Positions 16,631-25,628 of a stretch of DNA of 64,000 nt are shown here, in pieces. Origin of the DNA: Acidobacteriota bacterium (GTDB lineage: Bacteria; Acidobacteriota; Terriglobia; Bryobacterales; Bryobacteraceae); the NCBI GenBank assembly GCA_016213775.1, contig JACQZR010000169.1:1-64000 (forward strand), read 5' to 3'. The notes beneath the pieces are model-generated. The model saw only the letters and a list, made by a program, of their open reading frames with translations, made no database searches and was not told where the DNA came from. Made by a program: the position numbers and the translations under genes. Within the stretch, counting starts at the first letter, position 1, and each line of letters starts with the position of its first letter.

Positions 16631-17932
16631 TTAAGCCGCTCGCCGGCTTCCCGTCTTCAGGTATTCGGCGAACGCGGCCCTGACACCGTCCAGCCTGACT
16701 CGCCCGAACTCGACATCAAACTGGGCAAGATGCAGTTGTTGCATCACGTCTTCCATGGATCGCCGCTCGTGGATCCAACGCTCGAACCAGGTGTGATCCC
16801 AACGCGATCCGAGCATATTGAAGCCGATGACAGAACCATTCCTCTCAATCACGCGAATGCTCACAGCGTCTCCGGGGAGCCGGTGTAAAAAGCTTGTGGC
16901 GTCATCCGGCAGCCGTGTCACATCGCCGACGGTCGTGTACTCAATATCGAAGAACTTGGCGCTGTTGTAGAAAAGCGACGGCTTGTAATCGACCGCATCG
17001 CCGAGCATGGCGCGCGCGGCGAGTTCTCCTTGCCGCTTGGCCGCGTACCAGATTTGCTCGACCAGAGGGCTTCCGTCTGGACGGACGAATTCCGCGCAAT
17101 CTCCCGCCGAGAAGACATCGGGCAGCGTTGTTTGAAATGATTGGTTTACTTTGATTCCCCGGTTGATCTCGGGGGGCGTGGTCACGGGCTTCAGCCAGTC
17201 AACAGCCGGCCGGACGCCGATACAAATGCCGAGCATCTGGCAGGGGAGATCCAGTCCCTTATTGGTGCTGACTGAAACGACCCGGCCGCTTGCATCTGCT
17301 CTTACAGCATTCACTTCGTGCTCAATGTGCAGCTTCACGCCGTGGCGCCGAATGTGGTTCGCGATCAACTCGCCTTCCTCCTTCGCAAGCGCCATTGGCC
17401 AGTACCAGGATTCACGTACCAGGAAATCGACTTCGACACCGTGATGGACGAGGCACTCGACTAGTTCCACACCGATCAGCCCGCCGCCGACCACCACCGC
17501 ACGTTTCGTGGAGGGAGTCAGCCCCTCGCACTCGGCAAGGTGCTGCAAAGATACGAAATGCACTACTCCATCTTTCGCAGCATTCAGGCCTGGCCATTGA
17601 AAACGGTTGGGTGCCGAACCCACGGCCAGGAGCAGTCTGTCGTAGATGATCTTGCGGCCATCCTCCAGACGGATCTGGCGCTGATCCGCGTTGAGGTCCC
17701 GGACCCAGCCTCGCACGCGGTCGATCTTCTGCTTGTCGTAGGCCTTGCGTTCGAAGGGCTCTAGGTCGCGGAGGTTCATGCGATCCATGTAGGCGTACAT
17801 CAGCGCGGTACGAGAGATGAAGTAGTCGCTTTCACCGCTGATGACCGTGATGCGGGCGTGGCGGTCTCTTTCCCGCAGAGTGAACGCCGCGGTGATCCCC
17901 GCGACGCCGTTGCCGATGATGACGTAGTGCAT
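16631..17932 (-). CDS. NAD(P)/FAD-dependent oxidoreductase
   Basis: 433 aa, two-dinucleotide-binding-domain flavoprotein. FAD motif IIGNGVAG (residues 4-11), NAD(P) motif VVGGGLIG (about 150), second FAD motif DVFSAGDCAEF (about 275). The C-terminal interface domain lacks an obvious redox Cys pair, as in rubredoxin reductase or nitrite-reductase-type proteins. The longer open frame starts at 18028 but MHYVIIGNG is the natural start. It lies 17 nt after the lipoprotein gene and 10 nt before the NapH-like gene. Confidence 0.85.
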   Translation of the reverse strand: MHYVIIGNGVAGITAAFTLRERDRHARITVISGESDYFISRTALMYAYMDRMNLRDLEPFERKAYDKQKIDRVRGWVRDLNADQRQIRLEDGRKIIYDRLLLAVGSAPNRFQWPGLNAAKDGVVHFVSLQHLAECEGLTPSTKRAVVVGGGLIGVELVECLVHHGVEVDFLVRESWYWPMALAKEEGELIANHIRRHGVKLHIEHEVNAVRADASGRVVSVSTNKGLDLPCQMLGICIGVRPAVDWLKPVTTPPEINRGIKVNQSFQTTLPDVFSAGDCAEFVRPDGSPLVEQIWYAAKRQGELAARAMLGDAVDYKPSLFYNSAKFFDIEYTTVGDVTRLPDDATSFLHRLPGDAVSIRVIERNGSVIGFNMLGSRWDHTWFERWIHERRSMEDVMQQLHLAQFDVEFGRVRLDGVRAAFAEYLKTGSRRAA

Positions 17933-17949
17933 TTGAGTCTCCAATTCCC

Positions 17950-18945
17950 CTATGGTGTTCGGGGAGCGCGTCTCAGCAAGCCGAGGCGGCTCAGTGCGGA
18001 TTCTCCACCTGGCTTGTTCATCTCCCAATACTTCAACCGGTCCGATTTCACCAGCACCGCTCGCTCACCGTCTGAAGAACTCCACTCAAGAATTCGATGA
18101 GGCGCCGCGCGTTCGACGGTGAAATTGCGCGTTGGTCCATCCTGCAGTTCCGCACGCCAGATCTCCACCTCGAATTCACCGGCAGGCACAGCCAGCCTTG
18201 CGGGCAGTGCTGCGCGGCTCAGGCGGGCGGTTGACCACTTAGCGTCGTGATGCGAGTGCCTCTCGAACTGCAGTGACCTCCGAAAAGGAACGGCGCGCTC
18301 CTCGCCCGGCTTCAGCTTCGGTTCGGCCATGCCGCGGGCCCAGAACATGAGCTGCTCTTCGGCGATGCCGCCGGCGAGAAGTGGGACCTGTGCCGATCGG
18401 TCCGCCTCCCCATCGAAGTAGCTGTGTCCCACGTACTGCAGGCCCGCCGGCTGCACGATCCACTGCGCCCAGGAGTGTCCGCACCACTCCTGGCTCGAAA
18501 ACGACACCTTCGTCAGATGGCCAGCCGGTTGGTGCGCGATGGCGGCCAGCGCGAGGAAACTGCTGGTCTGTTCGTTGTAGTCGTAAATCCCTGTCTGGAA
18601 GTCCTCGACAAGGTTCAGCTTCATCACCGGAAAGACGTCACCCGGTTGGTGCTTGCCAGGATCTGCCTTGACCCGCGCCGCCAGAGAGAAGGATTCGGTG
18701 ACGTAGATTGCCACGGCAATGCCCGCGCGAGGGGACCCGTACCGCGGGTAGGTGAGGTCATAGCTCGAAACTTCAGCCAGCCCGTCGCCCCACTGCGCCC
18801 AGAACTTCTCATCCACGTAGGGCACCGGGTTCTTCTGCTTGCGCTCTCGATATGGAGTTGTGTTTGGATTACAGGAGATCAGTCCCAGGCAGCAGAACAA
18901 AGCCCCTGCGACCCGAAGCGCACGAAGTGCAAACGTATGAGCCAT
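17950..18945 (-). CDS. Lipoprotein of a family often mislabelled 'septum formation inhibitor Maf'
   Basis: 331 aa. Lipobox LGLISC gives a lipid-anchored Cys about residue 25. The mature part has AEVSSYDL, RYGSPRAG, AIYVTESF and GIYDYNEQTSSF, the pattern of a lipoprotein family common in Bacteroidetes and Acidobacteria that has been misnamed after Maf. It shows no Maf nucleotide pyrophosphatase motif. Start taken at MAHTFALRAL because it begins the signal sequence. It leads the operon with the FAD oxidoreductase and NapH-like gene and is divergent from the bufferin operon. Function unknown. Confidence 0.7.
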   Translation of the reverse strand: MAHTFALRALRVAGALFCCLGLISCNPNTTPYRERKQKNPVPYVDEKFWAQWGDGLAEVSSYDLTYPRYGSPRAGIAVAIYVTESFSLAARVKADPGKHQPGDVFPVMKLNLVEDFQTGIYDYNEQTSSFLALAAIAHQPAGHLTKVSFSSQEWCGHSWAQWIVQPAGLQYVGHSYFDGEADRSAQVPLLAGGIAEEQLMFWARGMAEPKLKPGEERAVPFRRSLQFERHSHHDAKWSTARLSRAALPARLAVPAGEFEVEIWRAELQDGPTRNFTVERAAPHRILEWSSSDGERAVLVKSDRLKYWEMNKPGGESALSRLGLLRRAPRTP

Positions 18946-18976
18946 CGAAGAATGATATTCGTCGACGCTCAGGAAT

Positions 18977-19029
18977 TGGTAACGCCTCCAAATCGCCGCG
19001 AAAGTAGTTTTCAACTTTGTGCGTTACCA
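18977..19029. promoter_or_regulatory. 9-bp inverted repeat in the divergent promoter region
   Basis: TGGTAACGC at 18977-18985 and GCGTTACCA at 19021-19029, an exact inverted repeat 35 bp apart, between the lipoprotein gene (minus) and the bufferin precursor gene (plus). It is a candidate regulator site for one or both operons. Confidence 0.45.
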
Positions 19030-19091
19030 CCTGCCGCGAGGCGGCGAATCCATTCCACGTCGGGCCGGCATTCCGACGACGAGTGGCTGGC

Positions 19092-19111
19092 TCGAATCTC
19101 ACGAGATTCGA
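19092..19111 (+). promoter_or_regulatory. 20-bp perfect palindrome just before the bufA ribosome binding site
   Basis: TCGAATCTC and GAGATTCGA around a 2-nt centre, ending 1 nt before the AAAGGAG Shine-Dalgarno. It could be a repressor site, or a 5' hairpin that stabilises the mRNA or gates ribosome access. Confidence 0.55.
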
Positions 19112-19128
19112 AAAGGAGAACCTATCTG

Positions 19129-19503
19129 ATGACACGACGAAACTTCGGAAGCCGGCTGGCCGCGGCTGTCGCGGGAATTGGCGCGGCGGCTGCCGTGACC
19201 ACCGCCATGGCTGCGGACAAAAAGGCGAAGCATGTCTGCAAGGGCATGAACGACTGTAAAGGCCAGGGTGGCGGTCCCAAGGGAGTCGCCGGCAAGAACG
19301 CCTGTAAGGGGCAGGGTGAATGCGCGACGGTCGCCAAGCACGACTGCAAAGGCATGAACGACTGCAAGGGTCAGGGCGGCTGCTCGAGCGGCGACAACAA
19401 CTGCGCAGGCAAGAATTCCTGCAAGGGCAAAGGCGGTTGCCAGGTTCCGCTGAAGGCAAAGAAGTCGCTCATGCTGCGGCGCGACCGCCAAGCGCTCGCC
19501 TAA
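19129..19503 (+). CDS. bufA: Bufferin-type Cys-rich RiPP metallophore precursor
   Basis: 124 aa. Signal peptide to about residue 28 (ends TAMA) with a twin-arginine-like start MTRRNFG. The mature part is built of repeats of the form CKGMNDCKGQGG and KNxCKGxGxC with 10 Cys; one repeat lost its last Cys (QGGG). This is the pattern of BufA2-type precursors, whose Cys residues are modified by a DUF692/MNIO enzyme to make periplasmic copper-binding bufferins. The next genes encode that enzyme and its partner. Strong Shine-Dalgarno AAAGGAG 10 nt before the ATG. A long in-frame extension upstream to 18424 is not coding. Confidence 0.85.
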   Translation: MTRRNFGSRLAAAVAGIGAAAAVTTAMAADKKAKHVCKGMNDCKGQGGGPKGVAGKNACKGQGECATVAKHDCKGMNDCKGQGGCSSGDNNCAGKNSCKGKGGCQVPLKAKKSLMLRRDRQALA

Positions 19504-19517
19504 CGGACTTCCCTCGG

Positions 19518-19548
19518 CTCGCCGGGAGCTTCCTCCGACCCCGGCGAG
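19518..19548 (+). terminator. Hairpin after the bufA stop
   Basis: Stem CTCGCCGGG/CCCGGCGAG (9 bp) with a 13-nt loop, 15 nt after the stop codon. There is no U-tract. It may protect the 3' end of the bufA message. Confidence 0.5.
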
Positions 19549-19586
19549 CGCTTCTGCGGGGCCCACAGGGGTGGCTCACGCGGAAT

Positions 19587-19626
19587 CGGCCCGCCGCGCC
19601 ACCTTCTCCGGATTCGCGGCGGGCCG
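19587..19626 (+). terminator. Partial terminator or processing hairpin between bufA and bufB
   Basis: Perfect 12-bp stem CGGCCCGCCGCG/CGCGGCGGGCCG with a 16-nt loop, followed by GATTTTA. The weak U-tract suggests incomplete termination, which would give many bufA transcripts per bufBC transcript. Confidence 0.65.
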
Positions 19627-19659
19627 GATTTTACTGCATTCGAATTGAGGTGCTACGAA

Positions 19660-20526
19660 ATGGCAAATCGATGGGGCCTTCCGGACCTCGGCTTCGGAAT
19701 CGGACTGCGAACGGTTCACTTCCCCCACATCCTTGCGGAACGTCCAGTCATGGACTGGTTCGAGATTCTCTCTGAGAACTTCATGGACACCGGAGGCAGA
19801 CCGGCATACGTGTTGGACCAAGTCGTGGAACGTTACCCGGTGGTCATGCATGGCGTGTCGATGTCGGTCGGCAGTACCGACCCGGTCAACTTCGAGTACC
19901 TCAAGAAGCTGAAGCAACTCGCGCGCCGGACGAAGGCCCGCTGGATCTCGGACCACCTTTGCTGGACGGGCGTTTCCGGCCTGAACACGCACGACCTTCT
20001 GCCGATGCCGTACACTGACGAATCGTTGCGTCACGTCGCGGGGCGAGTCAAGATCATCGCGGACTACCTGGAACGGCCTGTCTTCCTCGAAAACCCGTCC
20101 ACCTATCTTGAGTTTTCCGAGTCGACCTGGAACGAGTGGGATTTCCTGGCGGAACTCACCGAGCGCACCGGATGCGGGATTCTGCTTGACGTGAACAATG
20201 TCTATGTCAGTTCTTTCAATCACGGCTTCGATCCGTTCGATTACGTGGACAGGATTCCAGTGGACCGTGTCGTCCAGATCCACCTCGCAGGTCATACGAA
20301 CAAGGGAACCCACATCCTCGATACCCACAGCGATCACGTTGTAGACGATGTCTGGCAGTTGTACCGGCGCGTTTATCAGCGGATGGGCGGCATCGCCACA
20401 CTGCTGGAGTGGGACGAAGCGATCCCCTCCTTCGACACGGTACACGCTGAAGCCTTGAAGGCCGGGAACTACCGGACGGCGCCCGAACAGGAGGCTCGCG
20501 ATGGCCGCGCTATCCATGCCGCGTAG
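19660..20526 (+). CDS. bufB: DUF692 multinuclear non-haem iron enzyme (bufferin-modifying)
   Basis: 288 aa. DUF692 (MbnB/TglH/BufB) TIM barrel: GFGIGLRTVHF, WFEILSENFMD, VMHGVSMSVGS, WISDHLCWTG, VFLENPSTYLEF, GCGILLDVNNVYVSSFNHGFDP, QIHLAGH, DTHSDHV and LLEWDEAIPS. The His, Asp and Glu residues in these motifs are the family's iron ligands. Such enzymes oxidatively convert precursor Cys residues to thiooxazole or oxazolone/thioamide groups. Start ATG has GAGGTG 8 nt upstream. It overlaps the partner gene by 26 nt. Confidence 0.92.
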   Translation: MANRWGLPDLGFGIGLRTVHFPHILAERPVMDWFEILSENFMDTGGRPAYVLDQVVERYPVVMHGVSMSVGSTDPVNFEYLKKLKQLARRTKARWISDHLCWTGVSGLNTHDLLPMPYTDESLRHVAGRVKIIADYLERPVFLENPSTYLEFSESTWNEWDFLAELTERTGCGILLDVNNVYVSSFNHGFDPFDYVDRIPVDRVVQIHLAGHTNKGTHILDTHSDHVVDDVWQLYRRVYQRMGGIATLLEWDEAIPSFDTVHAEALKAGNYRTAPEQEARDGRAIHAA

Positions 20527-21358
20527 TCCGGCTGAAGCGCCGCATTTGGGCCGGCTGCAGCGGTGGATGCAGGCCTGTATGATGGCCAACGGCCCAGTGG
20601 AGAGCGCGGTAGAGACACCGGCCGCAGTAAAGGAATTTCCCGCAAGCCAGGCGCCAGGGTTGATCCGCGCTTCGCGGACCCTGGCGCCCCTGGAGAGGCT
20701 GGACATCTATCGCGGAATGTATGACCTGCGCCTCGTCGAGGCCCTGCGGGTCGATTATCCGGGCCTTCTGAAGTTTCTTGGGGAGAAGACGTTCGAAGAA
20801 CTTGCGAGGCTCTATATCGCCTCTTGCCCGCCAGAAAGCTACACCCTGAATCGCTTGGGCGACCGTTTGCCGGACTTCCTGTCACAGGTCGACGGGATTC
20901 ACAGGCCCGGCTTTGTCGAGGCCCTTGCTCGCCTGGAACTGGCGGAGACATTTGTGTTCGATGAAGAGGAATCGCCCGTAGCCGCGATGGAATCGTTTGG
21001 CGGACTTTCTGAAGACCAGTGGGGCAGGCTGCGGCTGACTCCGATCCGCGCCCTTCGCTTGCTCCGCCTCAACTATCCCGCTCACGAGTTCATGCAGGCA
21101 ATCCGCCGGGACGAGGCGCTGCCGTCACTTCGCCCGCGAAGAACTCACCTCATCGTCCACCGCAGAGAGTACGGCTTGTTTCACCTGTCGCTGAGCGCGC
21201 CAGCCTTTGCACTGTTCCAGGCACTGGCGGAACGGGCGCCTCTCGATGAGGCCATGCAATCGATGTTTGACGCCGGTGGCGGATCACAGAAGCAGGTGTT
21301 CGAGTGGTTCCGTCAATGGTTTAGCGAAAGGTTGTTTTCGAGTGTCGAGATTTACTAG
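20501..21358 (+). CDS. bufC: DUF2063 partner protein of the bufferin enzyme
   Basis: 285 aa. Residues about 15-125 match the DUF2063 'putative DNA-binding' domain, with LQRWMQACMM, RLDIYRGMYDLRLVEALRVDYPGL split here as IYRGMYDLRL and LRVDYPGL, FEELARLYIASCPP, and NRLGDRLPDFL. In bufferin and methanobactin clusters this partner binds the precursor and delivers it to the iron enzyme; it is not thought to bind DNA. The 3' end overlaps the TonB receptor gene by 17 nt. Confidence 0.88.
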   Translation: MAALSMPRSPAEAPHLGRLQRWMQACMMANGPVESAVETPAAVKEFPASQAPGLIRASRTLAPLERLDIYRGMYDLRLVEALRVDYPGLLKFLGEKTFEELARLYIASCPPESYTLNRLGDRLPDFLSQVDGIHRPGFVEALARLELAETFVFDEEESPVAAMESFGGLSEDQWGRLRLTPIRALRLLRLNYPAHEFMQAIRRDEALPSLRPRRTHLIVHRREYGLFHLSLSAPAFALFQALAERAPLDEAMQSMFDAGGGSQKQVFEWFRQWFSERLFSSVEIY

Positions 21359-24300
21359 CTGGATTTTGGCTGTCGCTTCCGTATTGCTGCCCGTCGCGAG
21401 CTTCGCGCAAACGACGGGAGGTGCGTTGACCGGGGAAGTGGAGGATGCCCAGGGAAGGGCGGTTCGCGGCGCGACAGTCGAGGCAACGAACCTGGAGGCG
21501 GGAGCGCGATTTGTTGCGACCACGAATGACAGTGGCGTGTACCGGTTCTCGGCCCTGCCTGTCGGGCGGTACCTCGTTCGCTTCTCTCATCAAGGCTTCC
21601 AAAGCGCCGAGATTGAGGGCGTGGAACTGCACGTCGGGCAGGACCGAAGGGCTGATTTCCGGCTGGCAGTGGCGGGCCAGAAAGACGAAATCACTGTGTC
21701 TGACTCGTTGAGCGGGCTGGATGTCCAGACATCGGCATCCTCACGGGCCGTTCTTGCTGAGGAAGTCCAGAATTTGCCCCTCAATGGCCGCCAGTTACAA
21801 AACCTCGCGCTTCTGGCACCCGGAATCGCCGCTGGTTGGAATTGGTCCACGGCCGCAAACCGGTATGGAAAGGCGCGCGAGAACCTCGAAGGCGCATTCA
21901 ATGTCAACGGGGCGCGGGCTCGATCGAACAACTTCACACTCGATGGCATCACGCTCAACCTCCGCCAGTATGGGGTGATCAATTTCGAACCGTCGGTGGA
22001 GGCAGTGGAAGAATTCCGGCTCGTCAGCGGCACTCCCGCTGCAGAGTACGGTTCCACAATGGGCTCAGCAGTCACCTTGGTGACCCGGAGTGGCGGCGAG
22101 CAATATCGCGGCAGCCTCTACGAGTTCTTTCGCAATGACCGGCTGGATGCCAATGACCCTTTCAACAAGTCTGCCGGTTTGCCGAGAGGGAAGCTCCGGC
22201 AGAACCAATTCGGCGGTTCGCTCGGAGGGCCCATCTACAAGAGGTCGCACTTCTTCTTCGTGAACACCGAGTTCCTTCGAATCATCGAGGGCGTGGAGAC
22301 GCGGCTTACGAGTGTCCCGACAGCGGAAGAAAGTCGCGGCCTGCTCCGATATCGGGATTCGAACGGACCCCGAACGCTCGACTTGTCCAGCCAGATCACT
22401 CCCACCAGTCAGAATCTCCTTGGCCTGTTTCCTCAGGCGAACACGAGTGGCGCCCAGGACTTGAACTACAGCTCATCCTTATTGATCCGGCTGAACGACT
22501 ACCAAACACACGCCCGCACCGATCACTACCTGAGTTCGAAGGATCTCCTCAACGTGCGGTTTTCCTGGAACCTCAACGACCAGGAGTATGTCATCAATCG
22601 GTTCGGCGGTCCTTTCATTCCCGGATTCTCACTGCCGAATCCGGAGAAGACAACGAATGCAGGTGCAGGATACACGCGGACCATCGGCCCCGCGATGGTG
22701 AATGAGCTTCGGGTTGGCGTGAATCGCTACCGCAATCCGCTCGCCAACGGAGATCAGCGAAGTGCCCGGAATATTGGACTTCCCAATGGCAGTGTTGCGA
22801 ACGGAATCCCGTCTGTCGAATTCCGTGGCGGGACGTTGGAGAGTCTTGGGGGACTCGCCTGGTTCAATCGCGATCAGAACGAAACGACGTACCAGGTGTC
22901 GGACTCACTGAGTGTCCTGATTGGCCGTCACAGCCTCAAATTCGGAGGCGCCGTTCTGCGCCAGCACATGAACACGCGCGGGGCCTACAATCAGCGGGGC
23001 ACGGTGCGCTTCGACGGTACGAGAAACACGCTGATCCCCCGGCTGCCCGGGAATGAGCGGGCTTCGTTGCTTGCCGATTTCCTGCTGGGCTTGCCGTCTG
23101 AGGCGTCCATCACGCTGGGCCAATTCGGACGGGGCTTCCGCCAGTGGAACTGGTCAGGTTTCGCGCAGGATAGCTGGCGCGTCACGTCGCGCCTTACCCT
23201 CAACCTTGGCCTCCGCTATGACTACACCGCGCCGTGGACTGAGGTGAATTCCAAATTGTCGAACGTGTTCCCCGGACGAGGCTTGGTTTCCGCTCAGGAC
23301 TCGGCGTTCCCTGGTTTGTACCCCAGTGACCCGAACAACTTTGCACCTCGGCTGGGATTCGCCTACGACATTGGGGGGCGTGGTAGCACGGTGGTCCGCG
23401 GCGGCTTCGGCTTCCTCTATGAAACGCTGCTGCAGGCAAACTCAGTGGAGTTGGTCGAGAACAATGCTCCCTTCTCGTCTTCGGCAATCACACGATCGCC
23501 AACGCCATTCTCAACGGGCGGTAGCCAATCCGCGACACTCCTCGACCTGGCAGCCCTCGCCACGCCATCACGGAGTCTGGGCGCCATCGGGAGTTTCCGG
23601 AATCCCTACACGATGCAGTTCTCTTTCGGCATCCAGCAGCGGCTCGCCTCGCATTGGATTCTGGAGGCCACATATGCCGGCACACGAGGTCTGCGCCTCC
23701 CGGTCTACAGAAATGGGAACCAGGTTCCGCTGGAATCTCTGACACCCAGCCAGCGTGCACTCATCGGCGGCGCTGCAGCCGCAGGCCAGGACACCACTCC
23801 ACTCCTCCAGCCGTTGCGCCCATATCCTGAGTTCGACAACATCACAGTGAGCGAAAACATCGGCTCATCGACGTATCACAGCGGCCAAGTCAGGCTCAGC
23901 CGCCGTTTCAGCAGCGGATTGCTCCTGGATACGTCGTATACATTCGCCAAGTCGATCGACAATGCAAGCGACTTCAATTCCGGCGATCCATCGGAGCATG
24001 TACTCAATGCCTACGAACTGAGCCGCCAACGCGGCGTTTCCAGTTTCGACATTCCGCACCGCTTGACGTCGAGCGTTCAGTACGCCGTGCCGGTGTCATC
24101 GGCCTTGAATCGCAGCGCACGGGCGATACTTTCGGGCTGGACTCTCAACGGGCTCATCACCATTCAGTCGGGTCAGCCGTTCACTCCCTTTGTGCCGAGT
24201 TTCGATCCCTTCCGGAATGAAGCCTTCAACCGACCCAATGTGGCCGGTGACCCCAACAAGGGCGTGCCCTCGGGACTGGCGTTCAACCCCAGCGTTTTTA

Positions 24301-24560
24301 CCGTGGCGGCCCCGGGCACGTTTGGCAACGCGGGCCGCAACATTGTTCGCGGAGATTCATACCGCAGCTTTGATTTGTCGGTGTTTCGCACCTTCCGCTT
24401 CGATGAACGGCGATCGCTGCAGTTCCGCGCGGAGGTGATGAACGCGCTCAACACGGTGAACTTCCAGGGTCCGGTGACCGATCTCACCGCCGCACCGGGA
24501 GCGTTCGTTGCGGCCGCTCCGCCGCGGGTTGTCCAACTGGGCCTGAAGTTTCAATTCTGA
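21342..24560 (+). CDS. TonB-dependent outer-membrane receptor with carboxypeptidase-regulatory-like domain
   Basis: 1072 aa. Signal peptide (ends VASFAQ), carboxypeptidase regulatory-like domain (about residues 25-110; GALTGEVEDAQGRAVRGATV), plug (about 125-240; LPLNGRQLQNLALLAPG, AFNVNGARARSNNFTLDG) and a beta-barrel ending LGLKFQF with a terminal Phe for outer-membrane insertion. These large OmpA-like/TonB receptors are typical of Solibacter-type acidobacteria. GTG start inside the bufC 3' end implies translational coupling to the bufferin genes, so uptake of a metal-bufferin complex or other metallophore is a reasonable inference. Confidence 0.88.
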   Translation: MSRFTSWILAVASVLLPVASFAQTTGGALTGEVEDAQGRAVRGATVEATNLEAGARFVATTNDSGVYRFSALPVGRYLVRFSHQGFQSAEIEGVELHVGQDRRADFRLAVAGQKDEITVSDSLSGLDVQTSASSRAVLAEEVQNLPLNGRQLQNLALLAPGIAAGWNWSTAANRYGKARENLEGAFNVNGARARSNNFTLDGITLNLRQYGVINFEPSVEAVEEFRLVSGTPAAEYGSTMGSAVTLVTRSGGEQYRGSLYEFFRNDRLDANDPFNKSAGLPRGKLRQNQFGGSLGGPIYKRSHFFFVNTEFLRIIEGVETRLTSVPTAEESRGLLRYRDSNGPRTLDLSSQITPTSQNLLGLFPQANTSGAQDLNYSSSLLIRLNDYQTHARTDHYLSSKDLLNVRFSWNLNDQEYVINRFGGPFIPGFSLPNPEKTTNAGAGYTRTIGPAMVNELRVGVNRYRNPLANGDQRSARNIGLPNGSVANGIPSVEFRGGTLESLGGLAWFNRDQNETTYQVSDSLSVLIGRHSLKFGGAVLRQHMNTRGAYNQRGTVRFDGTRNTLIPRLPGNERASLLADFLLGLPSEASITLGQFGRGFRQWNWSGFAQDSWRVTSRLTLNLGLRYDYTAPWTEVNSKLSNVFPGRGLVSAQDSAFPGLYPSDPNNFAPRLGFAYDIGGRGSTVVRGGFGFLYETLLQANSVELVENNAPFSSSAITRSPTPFSTGGSQSATLLDLAALATPSRSLGAIGSFRNPYTMQFSFGIQQRLASHWILEATYAGTRGLRLPVYRNGNQVPLESLTPSQRALIGGAAAAGQDTTPLLQPLRPYPEFDNITVSENIGSSTYHSGQVRLSRRFSSGLLLDTSYTFAKSIDNASDFNSGDPSEHVLNAYELSRQRGVSSFDIPHRLTSSVQYAVPVSSALNRSARAILSGWTLNGLITIQSGQPFTPFVPSFDPFRNEAFNRPNVAGDPNKGVPSGLAFNPSVFTVAAPGTFGNAGRNIVRGDSYRSFDLSVFRTFRFDERRSLQFRAEVMNALNTVNFQGPVTDLTAAPGAFVAAAPPRVVQLGLKFQF

Positions 24561-24568
24561 AGCGCGCC

Positions 24569-25549
24569 GTGCCGAGCGGAGACCGGATTGGGAGGCGAGG
24601 GTTTCTCCTGGCAAACACCGGATTGGCGTTCGCGCAACACCCAAGCCAGCAAAGCTGGGACATGCCCGTTGCGGGTGGGACCGTCCAGATCAACCTGGGT
24701 GCGGGCCGATTGCATCTCGATCGGGATGAGTTGCTCCAGTGGATCCGCCGGGCCGCTGAAGCAGTCACGACCTTCTACGGACGGTTTCCGGTTGAGAAGG
24801 TGCATCTGAGAATAACGCCGGTGCCCGATCGTCGGAGCGTCTCCGGAGGCTCCACGTACGGAACCGATCCTCCCACTATTCGTGTTTCGGTCGGTGACCG
24901 CGCGACGCGAGCGCAATTGGAAGACGATTGGATCCTCACGCATGAGATGGTTCACCTCGCCTTCCCCTCTCTTGAGCGGCGTCACCATTGGCTGGAGGAG
25001 GGACTCGCAACGTACGTCGAGCCGTTGGCCCGCGTACAGGCCGGGCAACTGCCGGAGAAACGGTTCTGGCGAGAATTCATGCGAGATCTTCCCCAGGGGC
25101 TGCCGAGTCGGTCGGACCGCGGCTTGGACTACACTCCGACCTGGGCTAGAACCTATTGGGGTGGTGCGCTCTTCTGCTTCTTGGCCGATGTGACAATCCG
25201 CGAGCGAACAAGGAACCAATACGGATTGCAGGAGGCCATTCAGGCAATCGTACGGGCGGGTGGAAACGTATCGAAGGAGTGGCCGCTGCAAAAAGCGCTG
25301 CAAATTGCCGACGAGAACTCTGGAGAAACGGTCCTGACGAATCTGTACGGCGAGTGGAAATCAAAGTCTGTGACTCCAGATCTCGAGAGAACCTGGCTCA
25401 GGCTGGGCGTGCGCAATAGAAACCAGGAGATTCTGTTCGACGACACCGCTCCATTGGCGGCGATTCGAGACGCGTTAGTGCGCCCCAGTGCTCATGGCGT
25501 GTCGGGAAGAAATACTGCGCCCCTGAAAATATTCGGAGTATTCGTGTGA
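24569..25549 (+). CDS. Exported zinc-metallopeptidase-like protein
   Basis: 326 aa. Tat-like signal (RRGFLLANTGLAFAQ). Gluzincin signature HEMVHLAF (about residues 129-136) followed about 19 residues later by HHWLEEGLATYVEP, giving HExxH plus a downstream Glu as in the MA-clan peptidases. GTG start 8 nt after the receptor stop, so it is probably in the buf/receptor operon. A processing role for the bufferin leader is possible but unproven. Confidence 0.7.
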   Translation: MPSGDRIGRRGFLLANTGLAFAQHPSQQSWDMPVAGGTVQINLGAGRLHLDRDELLQWIRRAAEAVTTFYGRFPVEKVHLRITPVPDRRSVSGGSTYGTDPPTIRVSVGDRATRAQLEDDWILTHEMVHLAFPSLERRHHWLEEGLATYVEPLARVQAGQLPEKRFWREFMRDLPQGLPSRSDRGLDYTPTWARTYWGGALFCFLADVTIRERTRNQYGLQEAIQAIVRAGGNVSKEWPLQKALQIADENSGETVLTNLYGEWKSKSVTPDLERTWLRLGVRNRNQEILFDDTAPLAAIRDALVRPSAHGVSGRNTAPLKIFGVFV

Positions 25550-25628
25550 CCGAATCTCCAACTACAGCAAATCCTTTCTCCAGTGCCCCTGAGCACCACT
25601 ACAGTCGATCGCAAGGAGATGCATACCG

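Noticed and set aside
18424-19128. Long in-frame open region before bufA
   Set aside because: It is antisense to the lipoprotein gene and shows no conserved protein. The signal peptide and Shine-Dalgarno place the true start at 19129.
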